A stretch of 7,223 nt of DNA, from the NCBI GenBank assembly GCA_026710225.1, contig JAPORI010000267.1, forward strand, positions 1-7,223, given 5' to 3'. The position numbers were made by a program, and so were the translations under genes. This DNA comes from Betaproteobacteria bacterium. Lineage in GTDB: Bacteria; Pseudomonadota; Gammaproteobacteria; Tethybacterales; Tethybacteraceae. This document shows, one piece after another, positions 1-5,573 of the stretch. Every line of letters starts with the position of its first letter. The first letter of the stretch is position 1. Under the pieces are notes generated by a model. It was not told the origin of the DNA and did not search any database. It worked only from the letters and a program-made list of their open reading frames with translations.

Positions 1-196
1 GGAGTTCGTGATTCCCGAACTGCTTGGCGGGCCGCAGACGCTGATGATCGGCAAGGTGGTATGGGGAGAGTTCTTTGCCAACCGCGACTGGCCGCTTGCC
101 GCGGCAGTCACAACCGTCATGATCTTGGTGCTGGTGCTGCCGATCATGCTCATGCCGCAGCGCTTGCTTTCCCGCCAGGATGAAGTGAACCAATGA
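1..196 (+). CDS. potH: Polyamine ABC transporter permease PotH-like, 3' end only
   Basis: This is the C-terminal end of an inner-membrane permease of a spermidine/putrescine-type ABC importer; the gene begins before the window. The readable part (about 65 residues from base 2) starts EFVIPELLGG, followed by a GPQTLMIGKVVW stretch and an EFFANRDWP loop. This series is characteristic of the last part of PotH/PotB. One further hydrophobic segment (roughly AAAVTTVMILVLVLPIMLM) is the last membrane helix, and a short polar tail ends at TGA 194-196. The stop overlaps the potI start in an ATGA, so the two permeases are translationally coupled, as expected for a heterodimeric channel. PotH rather than PotB is inferred from the PotI-like partner. 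The ATPase and the binding protein are presumably upstream, outside the window. Confidence 0.88.
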   Translation, partial: EFVIPELLGGPQTLMIGKVVWGEFFANRDWPLAAAVTTVMILVLVLPIMLMPQRLLSRQDEVNQ

Positions 197-990
197 GAGC
201 CGGCCGCTTCATTTTGCCGGCGTTTGCGGCGGTAACCTTTGCCGCCTTGTACCTGCCGATCGCAAGCCTGATTGTGTACAGTTTCAACAAGTCGAAGCTG
301 GTAACCGTCTGGGGAGGATTCTCCTTCAAGTGGTATGGCAAGCTGCTTGAAGACGATCAGATTCTTGCCGCGCTGGCAACAAGCATCAAGATCGCCGCCG
401 CCAGCGCCACGGTTGCCCTGATTCTGGGGGTTTTCGCCGCTCTGGCGCTGGTGCGCTACCTGCGGCCGTTCATGCGCCGGATCATGGCCGGAATGATTGC
501 CGCACCGCTGGTGATGCCGGATGTCATAATCGGCTTGTCGCTGCTGCTGCTGTTTGTAACCATGGAAGGAATGATCGGCTGGCCGTCAGGGCGCGGAGTG
601 CTTACCGTGTTTCTGGCTCATGCAACCTTCTGCATGGCCTACACGACGGTGATGGTCAGTTCCCGACTGGTCTCGGCACGGCAAGACATCGAGGAGGCTG
701 CGCTTGATCTGGGTGCCCGACCCTGGCGGGTGTTCGTCGATGTGACCATTCCGGCAATCGCCCCGGCGCTGGTGTCCGGATGGCTGCTGGCGTTTACCCT
801 GTCGCTGGATGATCTGGTGATTGCCAGTTTTGTCAACGGTCCGGCTTCCTCAACCCTGCCGGTGGTGATCTTTTCCAAGATCCGGCTGGGAGTGAGTCCG
901 GATGTCAACGCTCTGGCCACCATCCTGATCGTGGTGGTTGCAATCGGGGTAACGGCGGCGGCCTGGTTTCAGTCGCGCCGGCTTCGCTGA
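193..990 (+). CDS. potI: Polyamine ABC transporter permease PotI-like
   Basis: This is the second inner-membrane permease of a putrescine/spermidine-type ABC importer, expected to pair with the PotH-like protein encoded just before it. The 265-residue protein is close in size to E. coli PotI (about 280). It shows about six hydrophobic segments, near residues 7-30, 62-88, 97-122, 136-157, 188-210 and 238-258. The EAA loop that contacts the ATPase is clear at about 167-187 (EEAALDLGARPWRVF, then TIP). The FTLSLDDLVIASFVNGP stretch at 201-217 is typical of the PotC/PotI branch. The ATG at 193 overlaps the previous stop by four bases, and an AGGA lies about a dozen bases upstream inside potH. Polyamine specificity is inferred from family resemblance; the related PotC is the alternative. 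Confidence 0.9.
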   Translation: MRAGRFILPAFAAVTFAALYLPIASLIVYSFNKSKLVTVWGGFSFKWYGKLLEDDQILAALATSIKIAAASATVALILGVFAALALVRYLRPFMRRIMAGMIAAPLVMPDVIIGLSLLLLFVTMEGMIGWPSGRGVLTVFLAHATFCMAYTTVMVSSRLVSARQDIEEAALDLGARPWRVFVDVTIPAIAPALVSGWLLAFTLSLDDLVIASFVNGPASSTLPVVIFSKIRLGVSPDVNALATILIVVVAIGVTAAAWFQSRRLR

Positions 991-1008
991 GCCGGATCGC
1001 TTATTTTT
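978..1008 (+). terminator. Possible intrinsic terminator after potI
   Basis: On the + strand CCGGCT (978-983) and AGCCGG (990-995) form a perfect 6-base-pair stem around a 6-base loop. The potI stop codon (988-990) spans the end of the loop and the first stem base. A T-rich run, TTATTTTT (1001-1008), follows after a five-base gap. That gap is longer than in a textbook terminator, so this is a modest candidate. It lies at the convergent junction with ald and has a T-tract only in the + direction. Confidence 0.4.
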
Positions 1009-2122
1009 CAGCCAGCAGTTTTTTTGGATCGACCGTCTTGATCTTCAATGCGCGGCCGCTTTGCACACAAGCCAGTTGTCCATGCGCGATGGCCAGGCCG
1101 CGGGCAAAGTGGGCATCGGCGCTCAATGCTGCAAGCCAGCCGTGCTTGGCTAGCTTGAGCACATAGGGCAGGGTGGCGTTGTTGAGTGCGTAAGTGGCGG
1201 TATGCGATACCGCTCCGGGCATGTTGGCGACACAGTAGTGCACTATCTTGTCAACGATGTAGGTTGGTCGCTCATGCGTGGTAGGCCGGGAGGTGGCAAA
1301 GCAGCCACCCTGATCGATGGCAACATCAACCAGCGCCGAACCCGGTGCCATCGTCTTTAGCATCTGGCGGCTTATCAATCTGGGTGCCGCAGCACCGGGA
1401 ATCAGCACACAGCCGATCACCGCATCGGCCGTGCCGATTTCGGCGGCGATCCGGGAGCGGTTGGCTACCGCAGTCCTGACTGTCATTCCTAGCCGGCTCT
1501 GGATGCGATCGAGCGCCTTGACGCTGCGATCAAGGACGGTGACCGCAGCACCCATGCCGGATGCGATCAGGGCCGCGTTGGTGCCGACCACGCCGGCACC
1601 GAGTATGACGATTTTGGCCGGCGGGACGCCGCTGGCACCGGAAAGCAGCTTGCCGCAGCCACCGTTGTTGCTTTGCAGGGCACTGGCGGCCGCCTGCGCG
1701 GCCAGCCGGCCGGCTATCTGCGACATCGGCGCCAGCAGCGGCAGGCTGCCATCGGCAGCGTCGATGGTCTCATAGGCGATGCACACCGCCCTGGATTTGA
1801 TCAGCGCCCGGGTGAGGCGGCTGCTGGCGGCCAGATGCAGATAGGCAAAAAGAATCTGGCCGGGACGCAGCATGGCTGCCTCCGGCATTTGTGGCTCCTT
1901 GACCTTGACAATCAGTTCGGCCGCCGCGAATACTTCCCTGGCGCTTTTGACGATTTTCGCACCTTGTGCCCGGTAGGCGGAATCGGTGATTTGAATGCCG
2001 CTGCCAGCCCCGGACTGAACCAGTACCCGGTGGCCGTTGCCGACCAGTTCGTGGACGCTCTCCGGCGTCAGTCCGACCCGGTGTTCGGAAGTCTTTGTCT
2101 CGCTTGGAATGCCAATGATCAT
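1001..2122 (-). CDS. ald: Alanine dehydrogenase
   Basis: Cytoplasmic NAD-dependent L-alanine dehydrogenase, which interconverts L-alanine with pyruvate, ammonium and NADH. The length of 373 residues is normal for the family. The N-terminal MIIGIPSETKTSEHRVG block includes R15, and VKVKEPQ holds K75; these match the pyruvate-binding arginine and lysine known in the family. H96 (in YLHLA) and D270 (in VDVAIDQGG) match the catalytic pair. The Rossmann glycine motif GAGVVG is at 175-180, with D198 placed to bind the NAD ribose. HYCVANMPGAV (295-305) is also characteristic. All key residues are present, so the enzyme looks active. The ATG shares one base with the stop of the upstream L,D-transpeptidase gene, and AAGG (2133-2130) lies seven bases before it, so translation is probably coupled. 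The C-terminal end (KIKTVDPKKLLAEK) is lysine-rich. Confidence 0.95.
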   Translation of the reverse strand: MIIGIPSETKTSEHRVGLTPESVHELVGNGHRVLVQSGAGSGIQITDSAYRAQGAKIVKSAREVFAAAELIVKVKEPQMPEAAMLRPGQILFAYLHLAASSRLTRALIKSRAVCIAYETIDAADGSLPLLAPMSQIAGRLAAQAAASALQSNNGGCGKLLSGASGVPPAKIVILGAGVVGTNAALIASGMGAAVTVLDRSVKALDRIQSRLGMTVRTAVANRSRIAAEIGTADAVIGCVLIPGAAAPRLISRQMLKTMAPGSALVDVAIDQGGCFATSRPTTHERPTYIVDKIVHYCVANMPGAVSHTATYALNNATLPYVLKLAKHGWLAALSADAHFARGLAIAHGQLACVQSGRALKIKTVDPKKLLAEK

Positions 2123-2643
2123 CAGTTTGCCTTGTTGTTCGCCTGGTTAAATCCTATCTGGTCGGAAATCAACACCTCGGTTTTGCAGTCAACCCGATCG
2201 AAAAGTTCGATCACATCGGCATTTGCCATGCGGATGCAGCCGCAGGAAGCCGGCCGGCCCAGTTCCTTTTCATGGGGAGTGCCGTGGATGTATATGAACC
2301 GGCGCATGCTGTCGACTTCCCCGAAGCGGTTTCTGCCCGGCTCGCAGCCGCAAAGCCACAGGATGCGGCTGAGAATCCAGTCGCGCTGCGGATCGCTGGC
2401 AAACAGCTGCGCATCACAAATTTCACCGGTCGGCCGCCGGCCGACAAGCACCGCACCGGAGGACAAGCCGGCGCCTATCTTGGCCCTAATCAAATGGCGG
2501 CCGCGCGGGGTTTGCAGGCTTCCCTGCCGCTCGCCGAGACCGGCCTTGGCCGTAGAGATCGAATAACTGGCCAGCGTCTTGCTGCCGGCGGTCAGCGCCA
2601 GTTGCTGGCTGCCGGTGTCGATTCTGATATGCGGCTTGCTCAT
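2122..2643 (-). CDS. L,D-transpeptidase (YkuD domain) with variant SCGC motif
   Basis: A YkuD-family protein of 173 residues, a family that forms L,D-cross-links in peptidoglycan or attaches other groups to it. The active-site region is YIHGTPHE (H120 the likely base) followed 16 residues later by C136 in ASCGCIRM (132-139). The usual motif is S-H-G-C; here the His is replaced by Cys (C134), while S133, G135, C136 and the following Arg are kept. B. subtilis YkuD also departs from His here (Lys), so activity is not excluded. The start at 2643 is preferred over a longer reading from 2682: it gives an ATGA overlap with the tadA stop and has AAGG seven bases upstream. No signal peptide or membrane segment is visible from this start (MSKPHIRIDTGSQQ), so how it reaches the periplasm is unclear. 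An internal WLCGCEPGRNRFG stretch adds two more cysteines. Confidence 0.85.
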   Translation of the reverse strand: MSKPHIRIDTGSQQLALTAGSKTLASYSISTAKAGLGERQGSLQTPRGRHLIRAKIGAGLSSGAVLVGRRPTGEICDAQLFASDPQRDWILSRILWLCGCEPGRNRFGEVDSMRRFIYIHGTPHEKELGRPASCGCIRMANADVIELFDRVDCKTEVLISDQIGFNQANNKAN

Positions 2644-3101
2644 CGCCGCGCCTTGAAGAATTCGCTCAGAACTGATGCGCATTCAGCCGCCATTACCCCG
2701 CCGGTCACTTCAGTGTGATGATTGAGTTGGCTGTTGGCGAACAGGTCGACGACGCTGCCGGCCGCTCCGCTCTTGGGCTCGGGTGCTCCGAACACCAGCC
2801 GGGCCAGCCGGGCGTTGATGATTGCGCCGGCACACATCGGGCAGGGTTCAACAGTAACAAAAAGCGAGCAACCCTCGAGTCGGTAGTTGCCGGTTCGCTC
2901 AGCCGCAGCGCGCAGGCAGAGAATTTCAGCATGAGCGCTCGGATCATTGCTGGCAATGGGGGCGTTGCCGGCGGCGGCAAGCAGCTGCCCGTCGCGGTCA
3001 AAGCAGGCCGCGCCGATCGGCACCTCGCCGCACTCGGCTGAGCGCCGGGCCTGCTGCAAGGCAACTGCCATGTTTTTTTCATCGATTATTTCGGCATTCA
3101 T
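2640..3101 (-). CDS. tadA: tRNA-specific adenosine deaminase
   Basis: Zinc-dependent deaminase that converts the wobble adenosine of tRNA-Arg(ACG) to inosine, allowing decoding of CGU, CGC and CGA codons. The 153-residue length is typical. The zinc and catalytic motif is complete: H57-A-E59 (in DPSAHAEI), with E59 the proton shuttle, and P86-C87-P-M-C90. GNAPIASNDP (45-54) and NYRLEG (72-77) match substrate-loop positions of TadA. GAPEPKSGAAGS (105-116) and NHHTEVTGGV (127-136) are TadA signatures that separate it from cytidine or guanine deaminases. The start at 3101 gives an N-terminal extension similar in length to that of E. coli TadA; no strong ribosome binding site is visible, and M11 (3071) is an alternative. 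The 3' end overlaps the L,D-transpeptidase gene by four bases, so this is probably the first gene of a three-gene unit. Confidence 0.93.
   Translation of the reverse strand: MNAEIIDEKNMAVALQQARRSAECGEVPIGAACFDRDGQLLAAAGNAPIASNDPSAHAEILCLRAAAERTGNYRLEGCSLFVTVEPCPMCAGAIINARLARLVFGAPEPKSGAAGSVVDLFANSQLNHHTEVTGGVMAAECASVLSEFFKARR
2643..2654 (-). promoter_or_regulatory. Ribosome binding site deciding the L,D-transpeptidase start
   Basis: On the minus strand AAGG (2654-2651) stands seven bases before the ATG whose first base is 2643. That ATG overlaps the tadA stop as ATGA. Together these support the shorter 173-residue product over the reading with 13 more residues. Confidence 0.65.
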
Positions 3102-3126
3102 TTGTCAAGCAAATAGAATCTGACCT

Positions 3127-3777
3127 GTGAAACTTCCGCTCGCCGCTGCAATCATGGGCGCCTGCTGCGCAAGCGCAGCCGCGCAAAGCACCCATGTGCT
3201 GCTTGCCGACGGCGATCTGAGCGAGTGGCAGCAGCAGGGTTTCGAGAAGGTTTCCGCAGGCACTGAATACTCCATTTTAACGGATGAGGACCTCGGCGAG
3301 CAGGTGGTAATGATCGAAAGCAATCAGGGCGCTTCCGGCTATATTCGCAGTGCCGATCTGGCGCTGAGCGCCGATGCGATCGTCAAGATAACCTGGCGGG
3401 TGGATGCCGCCGACAATCCGGCTGACGAAAAAAGCAAGGCCGGCGATGATTTCCCGCTGCGCATCTACTTTGCCGACAGCACTTCGATCGGCGCCGACAC
3501 CCTTACCCTGGTGCACTCGATTCAATCGGAAGCCGGCAGCATGTGGACCAGCCCCTACAGCGGGATGCTGGCCGAATTCGAGCAGTATGCATTCGGCGGC
3601 ACCGGCACGCAACTTGGCGTCTGGCACACGACTTCGCTTCCGATCGGAAAGATCTGGGCTGAAGCTTTCGGCAGTCTGCCCGACAAGATAGTTCTGGTCG
3701 GCTTCATGGGCGACTCCGATAATGCCGGCGGCAGCAGCCGGGCACGACTGGCACGGCTTGAACTGATCGACAACTAA
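3127..3777 (+). CDS. Secreted DUF3047-like protein of unknown function
   Basis: A 216-residue protein of unknown function resembling the DUF3047 family. Family-like features are the W/RVD strand near 90-93 (ITWRVDA), KAGDDFPLRIYF at 104-115 and the MGDSDNAGGSS stretch at 194-204 followed by a final beta-like ARLARLEL. The N-terminus reads as a signal peptide: K2, a hydrophobic stretch, then ASAAAQ, so cleavage after about residue 19 and export to the periplasm are likely. C13 in IMGAC is a poor lipobox candidate. The start is GTG at 3127: an in-frame TGA at 3121-3123 excludes anything earlier, and the next ATG (3154) would lose most of the signal peptide. No clear ribosome binding site precedes it. 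It is transcribed away from tadA across a 25-base gap and ends facing gpmA. Confidence 0.75.
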   Translation: MKLPLAAAIMGACCASAAAQSTHVLLADGDLSEWQQQGFEKVSAGTEYSILTDEDLGEQVVMIESNQGASGYIRSADLALSADAIVKITWRVDAADNPADEKSKAGDDFPLRIYFADSTSIGADTLTLVHSIQSEAGSMWTSPYSGMLAEFEQYAFGGTGTQLGVWHTTSLPIGKIWAEAFGSLPDKIVLVGFMGDSDNAGGSSRARLARLELIDN

Positions 3778-3839
3778 TCGGCTGCGGCTTATGACCGACA
3801 AGGGCGGCCGGCTCCGGGCAAACTTTTCTACTGCTAGTT

Positions 3840-4517
3840 TTACTTGCCGGTCAGAAAGGTTCGTTCGCTGACTTTCAAATCCGCATCCAGCCGGTAGTGA
3901 ATCGGCGCGCCAGTGGGAATTTCCACATCGATAATCTGTTCATCATCCAGATTGTCCAGATGCTTTACCAACGCCCGCAACGAATTGCCATGGGCGCTGA
4001 CGATGACATTGCGGCCGGCAGCCAGGTCGACAGCGATCCGCTCCTGCCAGCAGGGCATGGTGCGAGCCAGAGTGTCGCGCAGCGATTCGCCGTCGGGAAT
4101 CTTCACTTTTGCGTAGCGATGGTCGCTAACATCCAGCGGCTCGCCACCCGGCGGCGGCGGGACATCAAAACTGCGCCGCCAGATTTTCACCTGATCGTCG
4201 CCGTGCTTGGCCGCAGTCTCGGCCTTGTCCAGCCCCTGCAAGCCTCCATAATGGCGCTCGTTCAGGCGCCAGTCGGTGTATACCGGCAACCAGAGCATGT
4301 CGAGTTGTTGCTGTGCCAGTTGCAGGGTGCGCACCGCCCGGCGCAGGAATGATGTGTAGGCGCAGTCAAAGGTCAGGCCGCGTTCCTTGATCAGCCGCCC
4401 GGCGGCGGCCGCCTCTGCCACACCTTGCTCGCTCAGATCGACATCCACCCAGCCGGTGAAGCGGTTGAGCTTGTTCCATTCGCTTTGTCCGTGCCGCAGC
4501 AGGACCAAATCAGGCAT
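3840..4517 (-). CDS. gpmA: 2,3-bisphosphoglycerate-dependent phosphoglycerate mutase
   Basis: Cytoplasmic glycolytic and gluconeogenic enzyme interconverting 3- and 2-phosphoglycerate through a phosphohistidine. LLRHGQSEWN carries R8 and H9, the phosphorylated histidine. Other matches are NRFTGWVDVDLSEQG (18-32), R59/R60, LNERHYGGLQGL (85-96) with E87 as the probable acid/base, and SAHGNSLRALVKHLDN (174-189) with the second catalytic His, H176. The full GpmA-type pattern separates it from CobC/SixA-like phosphatases of the same superfamily. At 225 residues it is shorter than E. coli GpmA (250): the segment around PPPPGGEPLDVSDHRY is shorter and the protein ends soon after the ERTFLTGK strand, lacking the C-terminal tail. 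The start has only a weak GAG upstream. It follows rpoH on the same strand after 50 bases. Confidence 0.94.
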   Translation of the reverse strand: MPDLVLLRHGQSEWNKLNRFTGWVDVDLSEQGVAEAAAAGRLIKERGLTFDCAYTSFLRRAVRTLQLAQQQLDMLWLPVYTDWRLNERHYGGLQGLDKAETAAKHGDDQVKIWRRSFDVPPPPGGEPLDVSDHRYAKVKIPDGESLRDTLARTMPCWQERIAVDLAAGRNVIVSAHGNSLRALVKHLDNLDDEQIIDVEIPTGAPIHYRLDADLKVSERTFLTGK

Positions 4518-4557
4518 CGCTCAGCAGAAGATGGTTGTTGCCAAGGTCAGCGCGGCC

Positions 4558-4599
4558 CCGGCCGGTTTCAGGCCGGACAGCGTTGCAGAACTCCGGCCT
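4558..4599 (-). promoter_or_regulatory. Two mutually exclusive hairpins at the rpoH/gpmA junction
   Basis: In the minus-strand transcript AGGCCGGA (4599-4592) can pair perfectly over 8 bases with TCCGGCCT (4577-4570) around a 14-base loop. The core CCGGCC of that second arm (4576-4571) can instead pair with GGCCGG (4563-4558) around the 7-base loop TGAAACC, which contains the rpoH stop codon. No T-run follows, so this is not a standard intrinsic terminator. It could influence rpoH mRNA 3'-end stability or read-through into gpmA; a chance result of GC-rich codon use is also possible. Confidence 0.35.
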
Positions 4600-5455
4600 G
4601 CAACTTGGCAAAAGCCTTCTTTTCCAGTTGCCTTACCCGTTCGGCGCTTATTCCCAATTGCTTGCCCAGATCGGCGAGCTTGATGTCCTTGCCGCTTTCG
4701 GAAAGAAGCCGGGCTTGGACGATCTGCCGCTCCCGCTCGTTGAGCAGGGTCAGGGCATCCTTGAGTGCGTCGCGCCGCTCCTGCAAACGGCTGTTTTCGG
4801 TCAGGATTGTCTCGGCATGGCTACCGTCGTCAGCGGCCAGAAAAGCCGCCGGCGATGTGTCGTAGCCGTCTTCGCGGTTTTTTTGTTCAAAGGGGATGTC
4901 GGCAGAATGCATCCGGGAATGCATGGTCAGCACATCTTCCTTGCTTACCGACAACTCATCGGATATGCGCTCCACATCCGCACCACTGAGTTTGCGCCCG
5001 AGCTGCTGGGTCATCTTGCGCAGGTTGTAGAAGAGCTTGCGCTGCGAGCGGGTTGTCGCAACCTTGACGATCCGCCAGTTGCGGATTACGAATTCGTTGA
5101 TCAACGAGCGAATCCAGTAGGCTGCATAGGCGGCCAGCCTTACTCCCTTGTCCGGGTCGAACTTCTTGACTGCGGTCATCAGGCCGATGTTGCCCTCCTG
5201 AATCAAATCGTGCAAATCCAGTCCGTAACCGGAATAGCCGCGGGCAATCGCCGCCACCTGCCGCAGGTGGCTGCACACCAGACTGTGGGCGGCCTGCCGA
5301 TCGCCGTTATTGCGGTAGGCCAAGGCCAAACTCCGCTCCTCGCTCTCGGACAGGATCGGAAACTGATTGACCTTGCGCAAATAGGCGGCAAAGTCCCCCA
5401 GGGCCGGAACCGCCGGCATGTTTATCAGGGCGCTAGTTGATGATGATTGGTTCAT
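4568..5455 (-). CDS. rpoH: Heat-shock RNA polymerase sigma factor RpoH (sigma-32)
   Basis: Alternative sigma factor directing RNA polymerase to heat-shock promoters (chaperones and proteases). The 295 residues compare with 284 in E. coli. Region 2 is well preserved: HLRQVAAIARGY (63-74), DLIQEGNIGLM (83-93), KKFDPDKGVRL (97-107), and RNWRIVKVATT (125-135). This leads into the RpoH box QRKLFYNLR (138-146), which distinguishes RpoH from other group 3 and housekeeping sigma factors. Region 4 contains LNERERQIVQARLL (238-251) and the helix-turn-helix LADLGKQLGISAERVRQLEKKA (260-281). The start at 5455 is supported by GAAGG (5466-5462), six bases upstream. A sigma-32-like promoter and a leader hairpin lie in the 118-base gap behind pssA, suggesting autoregulation. 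gpmA follows on the same strand. Confidence 0.97.
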   Translation of the reverse strand: MNQSSSTSALINMPAVPALGDFAAYLRKVNQFPILSESEERSLALAYRNNGDRQAAHSLVCSHLRQVAAIARGYSGYGLDLHDLIQEGNIGLMTAVKKFDPDKGVRLAAYAAYWIRSLINEFVIRNWRIVKVATTRSQRKLFYNLRKMTQQLGRKLSGADVERISDELSVSKEDVLTMHSRMHSADIPFEQKNREDGYDTSPAAFLAADDGSHAETILTENSRLQERRDALKDALTLLNERERQIVQARLLSESGKDIKLADLGKQLGISAERVRQLEKKAFAKLQAGVLQRCPA

Positions 5456-5468
5456 TTTCAGCCTTCAT

Positions 5469-5477
5469 ATTATATCA
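5469..5477 (-). promoter_or_regulatory. Possible extended -10 promoter element for rpoH
   Basis: The minus strand reads TGATATAAT (5477-5469), a perfect TGnTATAAT extended -10, with no recognisable -35 at 16-18 bases. A start about seven bases downstream would fall near 5462, inside the Shine-Dalgarno GAAGG, leaving a leader of only about seven bases. This makes its use for rpoH doubtful despite the perfect match; it may simply be an AT-rich unstructured stretch before the ribosome binding site. Confidence 0.3.
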
Positions 5478-5480
5478 GCC

Positions 5481-5500
5481 CCGGCCACAAGCCCGGCCGG
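5481..5500 (-). other. GC-rich hairpin in the rpoH leader
   Basis: The minus strand contains CCGGCC (5500-5495), an 8-base loop and GGCCGG (5486-5481), a perfect 6-base-pair GC stem. It ends about 14 bases before the GAAGG ribosome binding site. No T-run follows, so it is not a terminator. It would lie inside the 5' leader made from the sigma-32-like promoter. I found no stretch that clearly pairs with the ribosome binding site, so an RNA thermometer is not demonstrated. Confidence 0.4.
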
Positions 5501-5524
5501 TCACAGCCTATTTGTCAATTAATA

Positions 5525-5553
5525 ATATGGGGGCTTGGGGCGACAAATTCAAC
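5525..5553 (-). promoter_or_regulatory. Sigma-32 (heat-shock) type promoter upstream of rpoH
   Basis: On the minus strand GTTGAAT (5553-5547) is followed, with 15 bases between TTGAA and the next element, by CCCCATAT (5532-5525). The well-known sigma-32 consensus is about CTTGAAA, 11-17 bases, CCCCATnT, so the -10 is an exact match and the -35 matches at TTGAA. It points at rpoH. A start about 6-8 bases downstream would give a leader of about 60 bases containing the hairpin and the ribosome binding site. This implies positive autoregulation of rpoH on heat shock, as established for Caulobacter crescentus rpoH and unlike E. coli. Confidence 0.62.
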
Positions 5554-5569
5554 CCCTGTTGGCCAGAGG
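5553..5569 (-). terminator. Weak possible terminator after pssA
   Basis: Four bases after the pssA stop, the minus strand reads CCTCTG-GCCAA-CAGGGG, a 6-base-pair stem including one G-U pair. It is followed by the T-rich but interrupted TTGAATTTG. That tail is also the -35 region of the sigma-32-like promoter of rpoH. The T-tract is poor, so termination would be partial at best. Confidence 0.25.
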
Positions 5570-5573
5570 TCAA

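Noticed and set aside
1017..1026. T-run (1019-1025) near the ald 3' end as a terminator signal
   Set aside because: It lies within the ald coding sequence, encoding the lysines of DPKKLL, and is on the wrong strand to terminate ald.
1673..2566. 297-residue + strand frame across the ald/L,D-transpeptidase junction
   Set aside because: It spans two well-supported genes on the other strand, and its translation has no recognisable domain.
2122..2682. Longer L,D-transpeptidase start at 2682
   Set aside because: The 13 extra residues (MRISSERILQGAA) lie within the tadA C-terminal coding region, add no signal peptide, and the ATG at 2643 has the better ribosome binding site and a 4-base overlap.
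3103..3108. TTGACA on the minus strand just before the tadA ATG, as a -35 element
   Set aside because: The matching -10 would fall inside the tadA coding region, and no good hexamer is present at 16-18 bases (TCGATG at 17). Transcription from it would omit the chosen start, leaving only M11.
3778..3839. Terminator between the DUF3047-like gene and gpmA
   Set aside because: Only weak elements were seen: a CCGG-CT-CCGG repeat with too small a loop and a 5-base AAACT/AGTTT pairing. Neither has a convincing stem with a T-run.
4535..5440. Long + strand open reading frame antisense to rpoH
   Set aside because: The minus-strand frame encodes an unmistakable RpoH; the antisense product shows no recognisable domain or start signal.
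5513..5518. TTGACA on the minus strand before rpoH as a -35 paired with TATAAT
   Set aside because: The gap to TATAAT is 38 bases, far too long, and the hexamer at 17 bases is CGGGCT. It lies near the expected start site of the sigma-32-like promoter.
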